A DNA stretch of 64,000 nucleotides from Cesiribacteraceae bacterium YIM B00369 (GTDB lineage Bacteria > Bacteroidota > Bacteroidia > Cytophagales > Cyclobacteriaceae): positions 186,001 to 250,000 of the forward strand of contig JAFMYY010000004.1 in the NCBI GenBank assembly GCA_017948555.1, given 5' to 3'. Position numbers and translations under genes: made by a program. A model generated the notes under the pieces. That model ran no database searches, was not told where the DNA came from, and saw nothing but the letters and a program-made list of their open reading frames with translations. Positions 1 through 12,900 of the stretch are shown piece after piece; position 1 is the first letter of the stretch; each line of letters begins with the position of its first letter.

Positions 1-3000
1 TTCCAGGCCAATCACTACCTGCCTCTGCCTGCTGAAACCGGCAAGTGTCTGCGCAAGGGCAGCCAGCAGGAAGTCGTTGATCTGCGTATTATAGGCATGA
101 TGCACACCGCTCAGTAAAGCCTGCGTCAGGGACTCTTCAAACTCCAGGCTAAAGGTCTGCTGGTCGGCCACTACAGAAACCGCTCCGGATTCATTATCTG
201 TCGGAAGGCTGAATGCTGCGTTGGCCACTTTCTGCCAGTAGGCCTGCTGCCGTATTGCTTTTTCAGCTGCATATTTCCTCAGCGTATCGTGCCACTGGCG
301 GTAAGAGCTGCCTTTTTCTCCAAGCTGGATCTTTTTCCCCTGCTGAAGGGCATCGAAGCTTTGTGCCAGCTCTTCCAGTAAAATCCTCCAGCTTACGCCA
401 TCTACCGCAAGGTGATGTACCACCAGGAGCAGACGGTTTGCTGTTTCCCCTTCAGGTGTTTTTATGAGCACTGCACGAAGCAGCTCTCCTTTCTCAAGGT
501 TCAGGCTTTCCTGGTATTGGTTACCGATCGACTCTACCCTTGATGAAAAGCCTGTTACCGGAACTTTACTCAGATCCTCCACGAGGAGTATTCCGCTTGC
601 GATGCCGTATTCCTGCTGCCACACTCCTGCTTCTTTATTGTATTTGAAACGAAGTGCATCGTGTCGGGAAACAATAGCTTTTATGGCTTTATTAATTGCT
701 TCGGCCGAAAGCTCTTTGCTTATACCGAGCAGCAATGACTGGTTAAAGTGGTGCGGCTCCCGGTTGTCCTGTTTCAGAAAGTGTTGCTGGATAGGCAGCA
801 GGCCGGCAGCGCCGCTCAGCTCCCCCTGCTCTGTAAGGATGGCTGCTTCTTTAGCAACCACTCCTGCAAGTGCGGCAATGGTCTGATGTTTAAATACATC
901 GCGTGGCTGGAAATTAAAGCCTGCTCTCCTTGCCCTGCTCACCAGCTGAATCGTGATGATGGAATCTCCACCCAGTTCGAAGAAGTTATCTTCAACACCA
1001 ACTTTTTCAAGCTGCAGGAGATCCTGCCAGATGGCAGCAAGTTTCTCTTCTGTTTCTGTGCGTGGAGCAACATAGCTGGAAGAAAGGCCTTCAGCTGCAT
1101 CCGGTTCAGGAAGTGCTTTCCTGTCAATCTTGCCATTGGAAGTTAATGGAATTGCCTCCAGTTCGAGCAGCATTGCCGGTACCATATATTCCGGCAGACT
1201 CTTTTTCATCTCGCTGGTGATAGTCTCCCTGTTGAATTCACCTTCCGCTACCACATAGCCAACGAGGCGTTTATTGCCTGCAGCATCTGCTTTGGCAAGC
1301 ACCACAGCCCCTCTCACACCTTCGCACTGGCTGAGCACGCTTTCCACCTCGCCCAGTTCTATACGGTAGCCCCTTATTTTCACCTGGTCATCTATTCTTC
1401 CAAGGTATTCCAGGTTACCATCAGGGAGCCAGCGAACAAGGTCACCGGTTTTGTACATCCTGCCCTCAGCTTCAGCACTGTAAGGATCCTGCACAAATTT
1501 CTCTGCAGTAAGCTCCGGACGGTTCAGGTAACCTCTGGCCACCTGTATACCTCCAATGCAAAGCTCTCCGGCCACACCTTCCGGCACCAGTCTGCCTTTC
1601 TTATCCAGCACATAGGTGCTGATGTTGGCCATTGGCTTTCCTATAGGAACAATAGTTTGCCCCCTGAACTCCTCGGCACTATACACCACTTCTGTGGCTG
1701 TAATTGTGGTTTCGGTAGGTCCGTATTCATTATAGAAGGTGGCATATCCGTTCCAGCTTTCGGCCAGCGAAACCGGACAGGCCTCTCCTCCTGAAATAAC
1801 TCTTTTGAGTTTGCCATAACTGCCCGGCTTTATCTGCTGCAGGAAGCCTGGCGTAGCATGTAAATGCGTTACCTCCTCCCGGCTAATCAGCTGCGTCAGT
1901 TCTTCAGGATTAAGCAGCATATCTTTTGGCACCAGTACCAGTCCTGCACCATTGCAGAGAGCAAGGAATATCTGCTCCACCGATGCATCGAAAGCATAAT
2001 TGGATACCTGCAGAATTCTCTCACTTGCCGCAATGCCAAATTCCTTTGTTTGCTGCTCTACCAGATTCACTACTCCTTTATGCTCTATCAGCACACCTTT
2101 TGGCCTGCCGGTAGATCCGGAAGTGTAAATGATGTAGGCGAGGTTCGATGGAGTGAGTTCCACAGCAGGATTATCCGCAGATTCCCCAACTATTTTGTCC
2201 CGGTCTGCATCCAGCAGCACCAGCTCCATATCCTCTTTTACTGCCAGTAAGGAAGCCTGTTCCTTACCGCAAAGGCTGATCTTTGCTGCGGTATCTTCCA
2301 GCATCCAGGAAACCCTTTCTGCAGGGTAGCCGGGATCTACCGGAACATAAGCAGCACCGGCTTTCATGATGCCCATGATGCCCACGATCATTTCTGTGGA
2401 TTTTTCCACACAGAGTGGAACCAGCGTTTCTGCCACTACTCCTTTTTTACGAAGGTAATTTGCCAGCTGGTTAGCCTTTCTGTTCAGCTCAGCATAGCTA
2501 AGCTGCTCATTATTGAATATTACTGCAGGGGCATCCGGTGTAGCCGCCGCCTGCTTTTCAAACAGGTCAACAAGGGTAATATCCGGTGCAGGAGCCATTT
2601 CAGCTGTAGTATACTGCTCCATCAGCTTAGTCCGTTCCTGTGCACTCAGCAGATCCAACGCTGCAAGGCTTACTTCCGGCTGGCGGATGATTTGCTCCAG
2701 CACCTGTGCAAAATGCGACTTTATCCGGAGTATGGTTTCCCTGCTCAGCAGACTGGCTTTGTAGCCGAATTCCACCGAAAGCTTTTTGCCGGTTTGCACC
2801 GTAATGGTTAACGGATAGTTGGTCTGCTCCTCCATCAGGAGCCCATCCACCTGCAGTCCCCAGTCTTTGGAGAATACCTCGCCCACAGGGTAATTCTCAA
2901 ATACCAATAGGGTATCGAAAAGGTCACCCTTCACGCCTAACCAGTTCTGGATAGAAGATAATGGAGTGTACGCATGCTCCCTTGCCCGGCTATGGCCTTC

Positions 3001-3965
3001 CTGCAGCCCTTTGAGCCAGTCTGTTACACTCAGGTTTTCGTCTATGGCTGCATGCAGTGGCAGGGTATTAATGTAGAGTCCTATTCTTGATTCTGAAGAA
3101 GGCATGTCTGTCGGACGGCCGGCTACCGTTACCCCGTAAACCGGATTTTCCCGGCCAGTGTAGCGGTACAGCAGGTATGACCATACTCCCTGTACAAGGG
3201 TGTTGAGGGTCAGGCGCTGCTTCTGTGCAAATCCCTGCAGTTCTTCCTGCAGCTCATCTTCCAGCATCCACTTCTCTTCGCCATACTGGTCGCCTCCCTT
3301 ATTGCGGTCCTGTGCAGGATCCATAAACGGAAGCAACGTGGCTTCTTCAACTCCGCTGAGGTATTTATTCCAGAACTCCTCAGCCTCCACAGGATCTTTC
3401 TTCTGCAGGTAGCGGATAAAGTCCTCATAGCGGTCTTCTTCCGGGAGCGCAGTTTCTTTGCCCTGCTGCATGGCTTCATAAGTAGTGAGCAGCTCCTGTA
3501 GGAGGATTGGAAGGGACCAGCCATCCAATAGTAAGTGATGGTAAGTCCAGATCATCTCGTAAACATCCTCACCGGCAAGCCGTACCAGCGTCAGGCGTAA
3601 CAGTGGTGCCTGCGCAAAGTCAAAGCCGGTTTTCTTATCGGCTTCCACAAAAGCCTTCAGCTGTTGCTCCTGCTCCTCTTTCGGAAGCTGGCTGTAGTCA
3701 AGAACAGTAAATGGTAACTCCACCTGCTCATGGACTGCCTGTACCGGAACATCAAGTTCCTGGTAATGGAAGGAGGTACGCAGGATGCTGTGATTCCTGA
3801 GCAGGGATTCCCATGATTGCCTGAAGCGCTCCAGGTTGAGCCCTGTAAAGCGGCAGCTCATCTGTTCCACATAAGCAACTGCACTTTTATCGTACAGGCC
3901 ATGGAACAGCAAACCTTCCTGCAGCGGACTTAGTCCGTATACACGGCTTATTTGTTCATCGGCTC
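1..3965 (-). other. NRPS module 9 (C-A-T-E, E domain truncated by window edge), D-X
   Basis: The DCL-type C domain starts GLSPLQEGLLFHGLY with HHLLLDGWS. The A-domain code is D-A-E-H-I-G-E-I-T-K, the same unassigned specificity as module 6. The E domain is visible through HHLAVDGVSWRI and up to the residues just before EGHGR, where the window ends. Confidence 0.68.
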
Positions 3966-6900
3966 TTTCCCTGAGAAAATTCTCCAGCTGCTTATATCCC
4001 ACTTTTCCTGTAAGGCCAAAGTCAGATGGGGTAGGCCGGGGAACCGCTATGTTTTGGCAATGGCTGATTAAATCACTGAGATGGGTGATATAAAGATCTG
4101 CCAGGGCCTCTATGGTTTCCTTATGATACTGTTTAACAGAGAAGCGCCAGTCGATGCTCAGCTTCCCGCCGGCAATGCTGCTGTTTACTTCCAGCTTGCT
4201 GCCGGCTTTATTAGCAGCGCTTACCTGGCGACCCGAGGCCTCTCCTGCCTCGGCTAACCACTGGCTGCTGTTCAGGCTGTTGTCCAGCTGCCCCAGGTAA
4301 TTAAATACCACCTGGAATGGATGAGCCAGCGCTAAGCTGTTCCGCAGCTCCTCATCCGGGTGCAGATAGCGAAGGGCGCCGTAGCCCATACCTTTGTCAC
4401 TTACCTGGCGAAGCTGTTCCTTTACCGTCCGGATCAGGTCAGCAGCAGGAAGCTCTTCTTCCAGGGAAAGCAGAACCGGATAGAGGTTTGTGAACCAGCC
4501 CACTGTGCGGCTGATATCCATTTCAGCAGAAATATCTTCCCTGCCGTGGCCTTCCAGGCCGATAACCACCTGCTCCTGTTTGCTCCATTCGGAGAGCGTA
4601 CGGGCAAGGGCGGCCAGTAAGAAATCATTGATTTGGGTGTGATAAATCTGATGGACACCGCTAAGCAAGGCCGCTGTTTTTTCCTTATCCAGCACTATTT
4701 TCACTGACTGCTGATCGCCCACCAGGGAACCTTCAGCACTTTCCCCATCCACAGGAAGCAGGAAATGGGCTTTCGCCACTTTCTGCCAGTATTTTTTCTG
4801 GCGGATTGCCCTCTTTTCAGCATATTGCTGAAGGGCCTGCTGCCACTGGCGGTAAGAGCTGCTCTTTTCTCCCGCCGCTGGTTCCTGTCCTTTGCTGATA
4901 GCATGGAGGCTCTGCTCCAGGTCTTCCAGTAATATCCTCCAGCTTACGCCGTCTACCGCAAGGTGGTGCACCAGAAGGAATAAACGGTTAGCCTGGTCCC
5001 TTTCAGGGGTTTTCAGCAATACGATCCTGAACAGCTCTCCCTTTTCCAGGTCCAGACTCTCCTGGTATCCGCCACATATGGCTTCAATTCGCTCAGAAAA
5101 GTCCTCCTGAATAGCAGAAAGATCTTCCACAATCAGGTCTCCTTCCCGGCTGGTATACTCCTGCTTCCATACGCCGCCTTCTTCTGAATATTTAAGGCGC
5201 AGCGCATCATGCTGTGCAACAAGGGCTTTAACAGCTTTATTTATATCCTCTGCAGATAAAGCTTTGCTGACCTCAAAGAGGAGCGACATATTAAAGTGCT
5301 GCGGCTGCTTGAAATCCTGCTCAAAGAACCACTGCTGAATAGGCAGCAATCCTGCAGCTCCTGTAAGTACGCCCTGTTCAGTTTGTATTGCTGCTTCCTG
5401 TGCAACCACCCCTGCAAGGGCAGCTATAGTCTGGTGCTCAAACACATCGCGTGGCTGGAAAGAGAAACCTTCCCGCCTTGCCCTGCTCACCAGCTGAATA
5501 GTGATGATAGAGTCACCGCCTAATTCAAAGAAGTTATCTTCCACACCAACGCGCTCCAGCTGCAGGAGATCCTGCCAGATGGTGGCCAGTTTCTCTTCTG
5601 TTTCCGTGCGTGGTGCCACATAGGTTGAGGCCAAAGCTGCACCTGCATCCACTTCAGGCAGGGCTCTTTTATCTACCTTACCATTGGCGGTAAGCGGAAT
5701 AGCCTCCAGCTCTGTTATTATCGAAGGCACCATATAATCCGGGAGGCTGCGCTTCATTTCTGTGATAACAGCTTCTTTGTCGAAAAGGCCTTCCGGCACG
5801 ACATAAGCAATCAGGCGTTTATGTCCTGCGGCATCTGCTTTGGCAAGCACCACAGCTTGTTTCACTCCTTCGCACTGGCTGAGCACACTTTCCACCTCGC
5901 CCAATTCTATACGGTAGCCCCTGATTTTCACCTGATCATCCACCCTTCCGAGGAACTCTAGGTTTCCATCTTCAAGCAACCTTACCAGGTCCCCTGTTTT
6001 GTACATTCTTGCTTCCGGTTCGCCACTGAACGGATCGCTTACAAATTTTTCTGCAGTGAGTTCTTCGCGGTTTAGGTAACCTCTGGCTACCTGCACACCT
6101 CCCACGCAAAGCTCCCCGGCCACACCCTGCGGAACCAGCCGGTTCCACTTATCAAGCACATAGGCACGGGTGTTTGTGATTGGCGTACCAATCGGAGGTA
6201 AACTGTCTTCAGTATCCTTAAGGGTATAAGCTGTTGCTACAACGGTATTTTCTGTTGGTCCGTAATGGTTTACCAGTTTCCAGCTCAGGTGAGCAGTGGA
6301 AAGGGTCCGGAGCTGGTCTCCACCTGTCAGCACATACTGCAGAGCCAGGCCTTTTGGCTGCTCCTGCTTTACCAGCTGGTCTACCAGTGCGGTAGGCACA
6401 AAACTGTGCGTAATGCCTTTTTCATTGTAGAAAGACATCAGTTTCTCCACTTCGAGCCGCTGCTCGTTTTCCACGATATGCAGACTTGCTCCTGAAAGCA
6501 TTACCGGCCACACTTCCCAGGCAGAGGCATCAAAGCCAACGCCGGCCATCATGGTGGATTTGCTGGCTGTGCTTAGCCTATATTCATCTATATGCCAGCT
6601 GCAGAGGTTCACCACCCCACTATGTTCTACCAGCACGCCCTTTGGCTTACCGGTCGATCCTGATGTGTAAATGACATAAGCCAGGTTCGATGGCTGCAAC
6701 GGAAGTGCCGGAGAAGTTGCTTTTTCCTTTGCTATCTGCTCCCTTGCGGTATCCAGCAGAACAAGCTCAAATGCTCCTGCTTCATTCTCCAATAACTCTT
6801 CATAAATACTGCTGCTCAGCACCAGCGAAGCTCCTGTATCTTCAAGCATATACTGAATTCTCTCCTTCGGATAGGAAGGATCGACCGGTACATAGGCGGC

Positions 6901-9900
6901 CCCTGCTTTCAGAATTCCCAGCAGGGCTGTTACCAGTTCAGAGGAACGATCGAGGCAAACAGGAATCAGGCTTTCTTTTTCCACTCCTTTTTTGAGGAGG
7001 TAATTCGCCAGCTGGTTGCTGCGTGCATCCAGTTCTTTATAGGTAAGTGACAGGCCTGAATGGGCTATTGCCACAGCATCAGGTGTGTTGGCTACCTGCT
7101 TTTCGAATAAGGAAACCAGCGTCTGGTCAGCAGGGAAAGCAGTAGCAGCCGGATTTAAATCGTTTAGCAGGCGGAGCTGCTCTTCTTCTTTTAGCAGAGC
7201 CAGTTGTGAAAGGCTTAGTTCCGGCTGATTTACAATCTGGTTTAAAACATGAGCGAAATGGGTTTTTATCTGGTTTACCTTTTCTTCACTCAACAGGGCT
7301 GCATTATAGCTAAAGCCAACACTAAGCCTTTTGCCCGTCTGGACAATTACCGACAGCGGATAGTTGGTGTGCTCATCTACTTCCAGGTTATCTACCTCAA
7401 GACTCCGGTCGCCACTCACGGCTTCACTCACAGGGTAGTTTTCAAACACCAGCAGCGTATCGAACAGGTCTCCCTGCATTGCCAGCCAGTTTTGTATAGA
7501 TGGAAGCGGGGTATGTGCATGCTCCCTTGCATGTGTATGCCCTTCCTGCAGTTTGCTGAGCCACTCTTTAACCGGAATATCTCCGGCAACATTTGAACGG
7601 AAAGGAATAGTATTGATGTAAAGACCTACCCTTGTTTCGGAGCCTTCCAGCTCTGTAGGGCGGCCAGCTACGGTAACCCCGTAAACAGCATCTTCCTGCC
7701 CCGTATATGTCCCCAGCAGGTATGCCCACACGCCCTGCACCATGGTATTAAGGGTCAGGTGGTTGGTTTGGGCATATTTCTGGAGGGAATCCATCAGGGA
7801 TTCTTCCACCAGCCAGCGATCCTGCTTATACTCGTTTCCGCCTTTATTGCGGCTGTTTTTACCGGCAGGGGAATTATCTATAAAAGGAAGAAGCCCTGGT
7901 TCTTCCACTCCTGAAAGATAATTTTTCCAGAAGCCTTCTGCTTCCTGAGGATCTTTTTTCTGCAGATAGCGGATGAAATCTTCATAGCGGTCTTCTTCCA
8001 CCTGCAGAGGTTCTCCGCCTTTGGTCAGGTGATCGTAAGTACTGAGCAGTTCGTGCATCAGCACAGGCAGGGACCAGCCATCTACAAGGAGGTGGTGGTG
8101 TGTCCATACCATCTGCCAGCTATCTTCCGACAATCTGATAAGGGTCACCCTCAGCAGAGGAGCCTGGCTCAGGTCAAAGCCTTTTTTGCTGTCCGCAGCA
8201 CGGAATTCAGCCACTTTAATTTCCTGCTCCTCCGCTGTTAGATCACGGTAGTCAAGCAGCTCAAAAGGAAGCTCCGGTGATTTATGTACACACTGTACAG
8301 GGATGCTTAAGTCGGAATGGAATGAGCTTCTGAGGATACTGTGCTTTTGCATGAGGTACTCCCAGCTGGCACGGAAAGGTTCTGGTGCCAGTCCGCCCAG
8401 TCTGCAGCTCAGCTGCTCCACATAACCCTGCGACTCCTTGTCGTAAAGGCCGTGGAAGAAGAGGCCCTGCTGCAGCGGACTTAATTCATAAAGGCTGCTT
8501 ATCTGATCAGAAAGCGGCTTTCCTTTATATTCTTTTGCCAGGAATTCTTCCAGCTCAGCATAACCCACCCTGCCTGTCAGGCCGTAGTCTGAAGGAGTTT
8601 TTTGAGGTGCTTCTTTTTGTTTGCAGTGCCCTATCAGTTCTGCCAGCACTTCCAGGTAACGCTCAGCTAAGGTAGCAATGGTAGCTTCTTCATACTGCTT
8701 GCCGGGGTAGCGCCACTCCAGCTGGAGCTGTCCGTTTACAATGCTGCTGTTGATATCAATTTTGCTGCTGGTTTTATTGGCAGGGCTCACAAGATTACCC
8801 GGAGATTCTGCGGCTCCGGCAAACCATTTGCTTCCCTTCAGGGCATTGTCCACCTGGCCCAGGTAGTTGAAAATTACCTGGTAAGTTTCCTCCCCGTTAC
8901 TCAGGCTGCTTCTAATCTCCTCATCAGGATGCAGGTAGCGCAGGGCTCCAAAGCCCATTCCTTTATCCGGCACCTGCCGCAACTGCTCTTTTACAGTCCG
9001 GATGGTAGCTGAAGCAGATAAACCCCTTTCCACAGATAACAGCACAGGGTACAGGTTCGTGAACCAGCCCACTGTACGGCTGATATCCAGACTGGCAGCA
9101 ATATCTTCCCTGCCGTGGCCTTCCAGACCAATTACTACTTGCTCTTGTTTGCTCCACTCTCCCAGCGTTCCGGCAAGTGCAGCAAGCAGGAGGTCATTAA
9201 TCTGAGTGTGGTAAGCCTGATGAACATCCTGCAGGAGACTATTCGTAAGCGCAGGATCAAGGGCGATGCTAAAGCTTTTCTGATCTGCCACACGGGCAGC
9301 TTCCCCGCTTTCTTTATCTGCCGGAAGGGTAAAAGGGGCTTTGGCTGCCCGCTGCCAGTATTTCTTCTGCCTGATTGCTTTTGTTTCCGCATACTGCTGC
9401 ATAGCCTGCTGCCACTGGCGGAAGGAGCTTCCCTTCTCTCCCAATTCCACTTCTTTACCCTGCCGGAGCATCTCAAGGGTTTGCTCCATCTCTTCGAGGA
9501 TAATCCTCCAGGATACACCATCTACCGCAAGGTGATGGATAACCAGCAGCAGGCGGTTTGCTGTTTCGGCTGTCGGAGTCTGCATCAGCACGGCACGCAT
9601 CAGTTCCCCCTTTTCCAGGTCAAGGCTCTGCTGGTAGCTTTGGCTTTTCTCTGTGATACGGGAGGATAGTTCTTTTTGCGCAACGGCAGTCAGGTCTTCT
9701 GTCAGTAATTTACCTTCGACCTGGCTATATTCCTGCAGCCATAGGTCTGCCTCCTTTGTGTATTTAAAGCGCAAAGCATCGTGGCGGGCTACCACTACTT
9801 TAATTGCCTGGCCAATAATTTCAGGAGAAAGTTCCTTATTTACCTCCAGCAGGAGCGCCTGGTTAAAATGCTCCGGCTTCTCAGGATCCTGCTTAAAGAA

Positions 9901-12900
9901 CCATTGCTGGATTGGCAGTAAACCTGCCTTTCCTGTGAGCATGCCCTGCTCTGTTTCTATTTCCACATCCGGCTGCACCACGGTAGCCAGGGAGGCTACT
10001 GTCTGGTGCTCAAACACATCGCGTGGCTGGAAGCTGAAGCCTGCTTTCCTTGCACGGCTAACTAACTGTATGGTAATAATGGAATCGCCACCCAGTTCGA
10101 AGAAGTTATCCTCCACCCCTACACGCTCCACCTGCAGCAGGTCCTGCCAGATAGCAGCCAGCTTTTCTTCAGTTTCATTGCGTGGGGCCACATAAGCAGC
10201 GGTAACTATTTCACTGGCATCCACATCTGGCAGTGCTTTCCTGTTTACCTTACCATTGGCGGTGATTGGAATTTCATCCAGGGCCACCATAATGGCAGGA
10301 ACCATATATTCCGGCAACCTGCCCTTCATCTCCTTTATGGTTGCCTCTTTATCGAATTCCCCTTCGGCTACCACATAACCTATCAGGCGCTTATGACCAA
10401 CAGCATCTTCTTTGGCCAATACAACAGCCTGCTGAATATTTTTGCACTGGCGGAGGGCATTTTCCACCTCACCCAGCTCAATACGGAAACCACGGATCTT
10501 CACCTGGTCATCGAAACGCCCCAGGTATTCAAGGTTGCCGTCAGGCATCCACCTTACTAGGTCACCTGTTCTGTACATCTTTGCATCAGCTTCGACGCTG
10601 AAAGGATCTTTCACAAACTTTTCAGCATTCAGCTCCGGACGGTTCAGGTATCCCCTGGCTACCTGTATACCCCCTATGCAAAGCTCGCCTGCCACTCCCT
10701 GAGGAACCAGGTTCAACTTTTTATCCAGCACATACAAAGGCGTGTTGGCTACAGGTTTTCCTATTGGTACAAGCTTTACCTGCTCCTTACCTGCAGGTAC
10801 ATTCCACCAGGTAACATCGATAGCTGCCTCGGTCGGACCGTATAAATTGTGCAGCTCAGTCTCCTGCAGCTTTTCCTTAAACAGGTTTACCTGCGCCGGC
10901 TTCAGGGCTTCCCCGCTACAAAGTACCCGTACAAGGCCCGGGCAATCTCCCGCTTCCACACTCAGCAGGAATACCTCAAGCATGGAAGGAACAAAGTGCA
11001 TGGTGGTAATACCTTCGCTGCTGATCAGCGCTTTCAGGTACTCACTGTCCTTATGCCCTTCGGGCTTGGCAAATACCAGTTTCGATCCCACCAGGAGAGG
11101 CCAGAAAAGCTCCCATACCGATACGTCGAAACAGAAAGTGGTTTTCTGAAGCACCTTATCATCAGGAGTTAACCCATAATGATCCTGCGCCCACAACAGC
11201 CTGTTCACCACTCCCCGATGCTCGTTCAACACCCCTTTAGGACGTCCCGTAGACCCGGAGGTATAGATTACATAGGCTGCATTTGATGACTTTAATTTTG
11301 TTGCAGGTTCCTTAACCGGCTCCTTTGCTATCTTTTCCCACCCGGAATCCAGCAGGATCAGCTCAGCGCCTGTTTCTTTAAACATACCGGCATGCGCACT
11401 GCTGCTCAATACAACAGAAGCCTGTGTATCTTCCAGCATATAGCTCACCCTGTCCTGCGGATAGGCTGGGTCCATCGGCACATAGGCACCGCCTGCTTTC
11501 TGGATGCCCAGCAGGCCAATCATCATTTCTAAAGAGCGGTCGATACAGATGGGAACAAGCGTTTCTTCCTGCACTCCTTTCGCCCTCAGGTAATGCGCCA
11601 GCTGATTAGACTTTTCATTTAACTGCCTATAGCTAAGCTGCTGGTTTTCAAATATTACAGCCAATGCATCAGGAGTCTTCTTAACCTGCTCCACGAACAG
11701 GTCAACCAGTGTTTTATCATTTGGATAAGCTACCTGCGGAGCATTGAAATCGGCCAGCAGTTGCTGCTCTTCCCCTTCTGAAAGGAGCGGAAGCTCGTCT
11801 ATGCCTGCGGCAGGATCAGCCACCAGGTGGGAAAGCAGGCGCTGATAATGCTCCATCATCTGCACCACAGTCGTTTCGCTGAACAGGTCTGTGCAGTATT
11901 CAAGATTCATTTCAATACCCTCAGCAGTGCTTTTTGCACTAAGCGTAAGATCAAACTTGGTGGAATTAACTTCTATAGGCTCAGGGGCCAGTTTCAGCTC
12001 TCCCAGCTCCACTTCAGGCACCTCAGGGGTATTATCCAGGGTAAACATTACCTGGAACAGCGGGCTGCGACTCCTGTCCCTGGCTACTCCCACAGCTTCC
12101 ACCACCTTCTCGAACGGAAGGTCCTGGTGTGCATAGGCATCCAGAGTAGTGGCTTTAACCTGCGCCAGCAGATCGCGGAAAGCAGGGTTTCCACCAAGGT
12201 CGCTGCGTAAAGCTAAAGTATTGACAAAGAAGCCAATAAGTGGCTCCACTTCAGGCAGTACTCTGCCTGCAATCGGGCTGCCAACGCAAATATCTTCCTG
12301 TCCGCTGTAGCGGTATAACAGGACTTTAAAGGCAGAAAGGAGGCTCATGAAAAGGGTGGCCCCTTCCTTTTGGGAGAACTGCTCCAGCTTTTGGGCGAGT
12401 TCTTTATCCAGGCTAAATCCAAGCCTGCCGCCATTGGTGCTTTGCACCGCCGGGCGATCGAGGTCAGTAGGCAGCTGCAGTGGTTCCACCCCGCTAAGCT
12501 TCCCTTTCCAGTAGCTCATCTGCTCTTCCAGCACCTCTCCCTGCAGGTACTCGCGCTGCCAGACAGCATAGTCGGCATACTGGATTGGCAGCTGCGGCAA
12601 CTGCACTTCCTGCTTCTGCTGATGAGCCAGGTAAAGCTTTGTTAGTTCTTCCACCAGGATGGATACAGACCATCCATCGGAGGCTATGTGGTGCTGCACT
12701 ACTACCAGCAGGTGCTCCTGTTCGGATAGCTGTACCAGTTCGGCACGCAGCATAAAATCTTTGCTTAGATCAAAAGGCTTCTCCACCAACTCCCCGATAA
12801 AATTTCTGAGAGAAGAAGGTTCTGAAGGAGCTTCCCTGTGGAGGTTCAGCTTCCATTGTTCAGCCTCCATAATCTGCTGGTAAGCCTCCCCTTCGTGCTG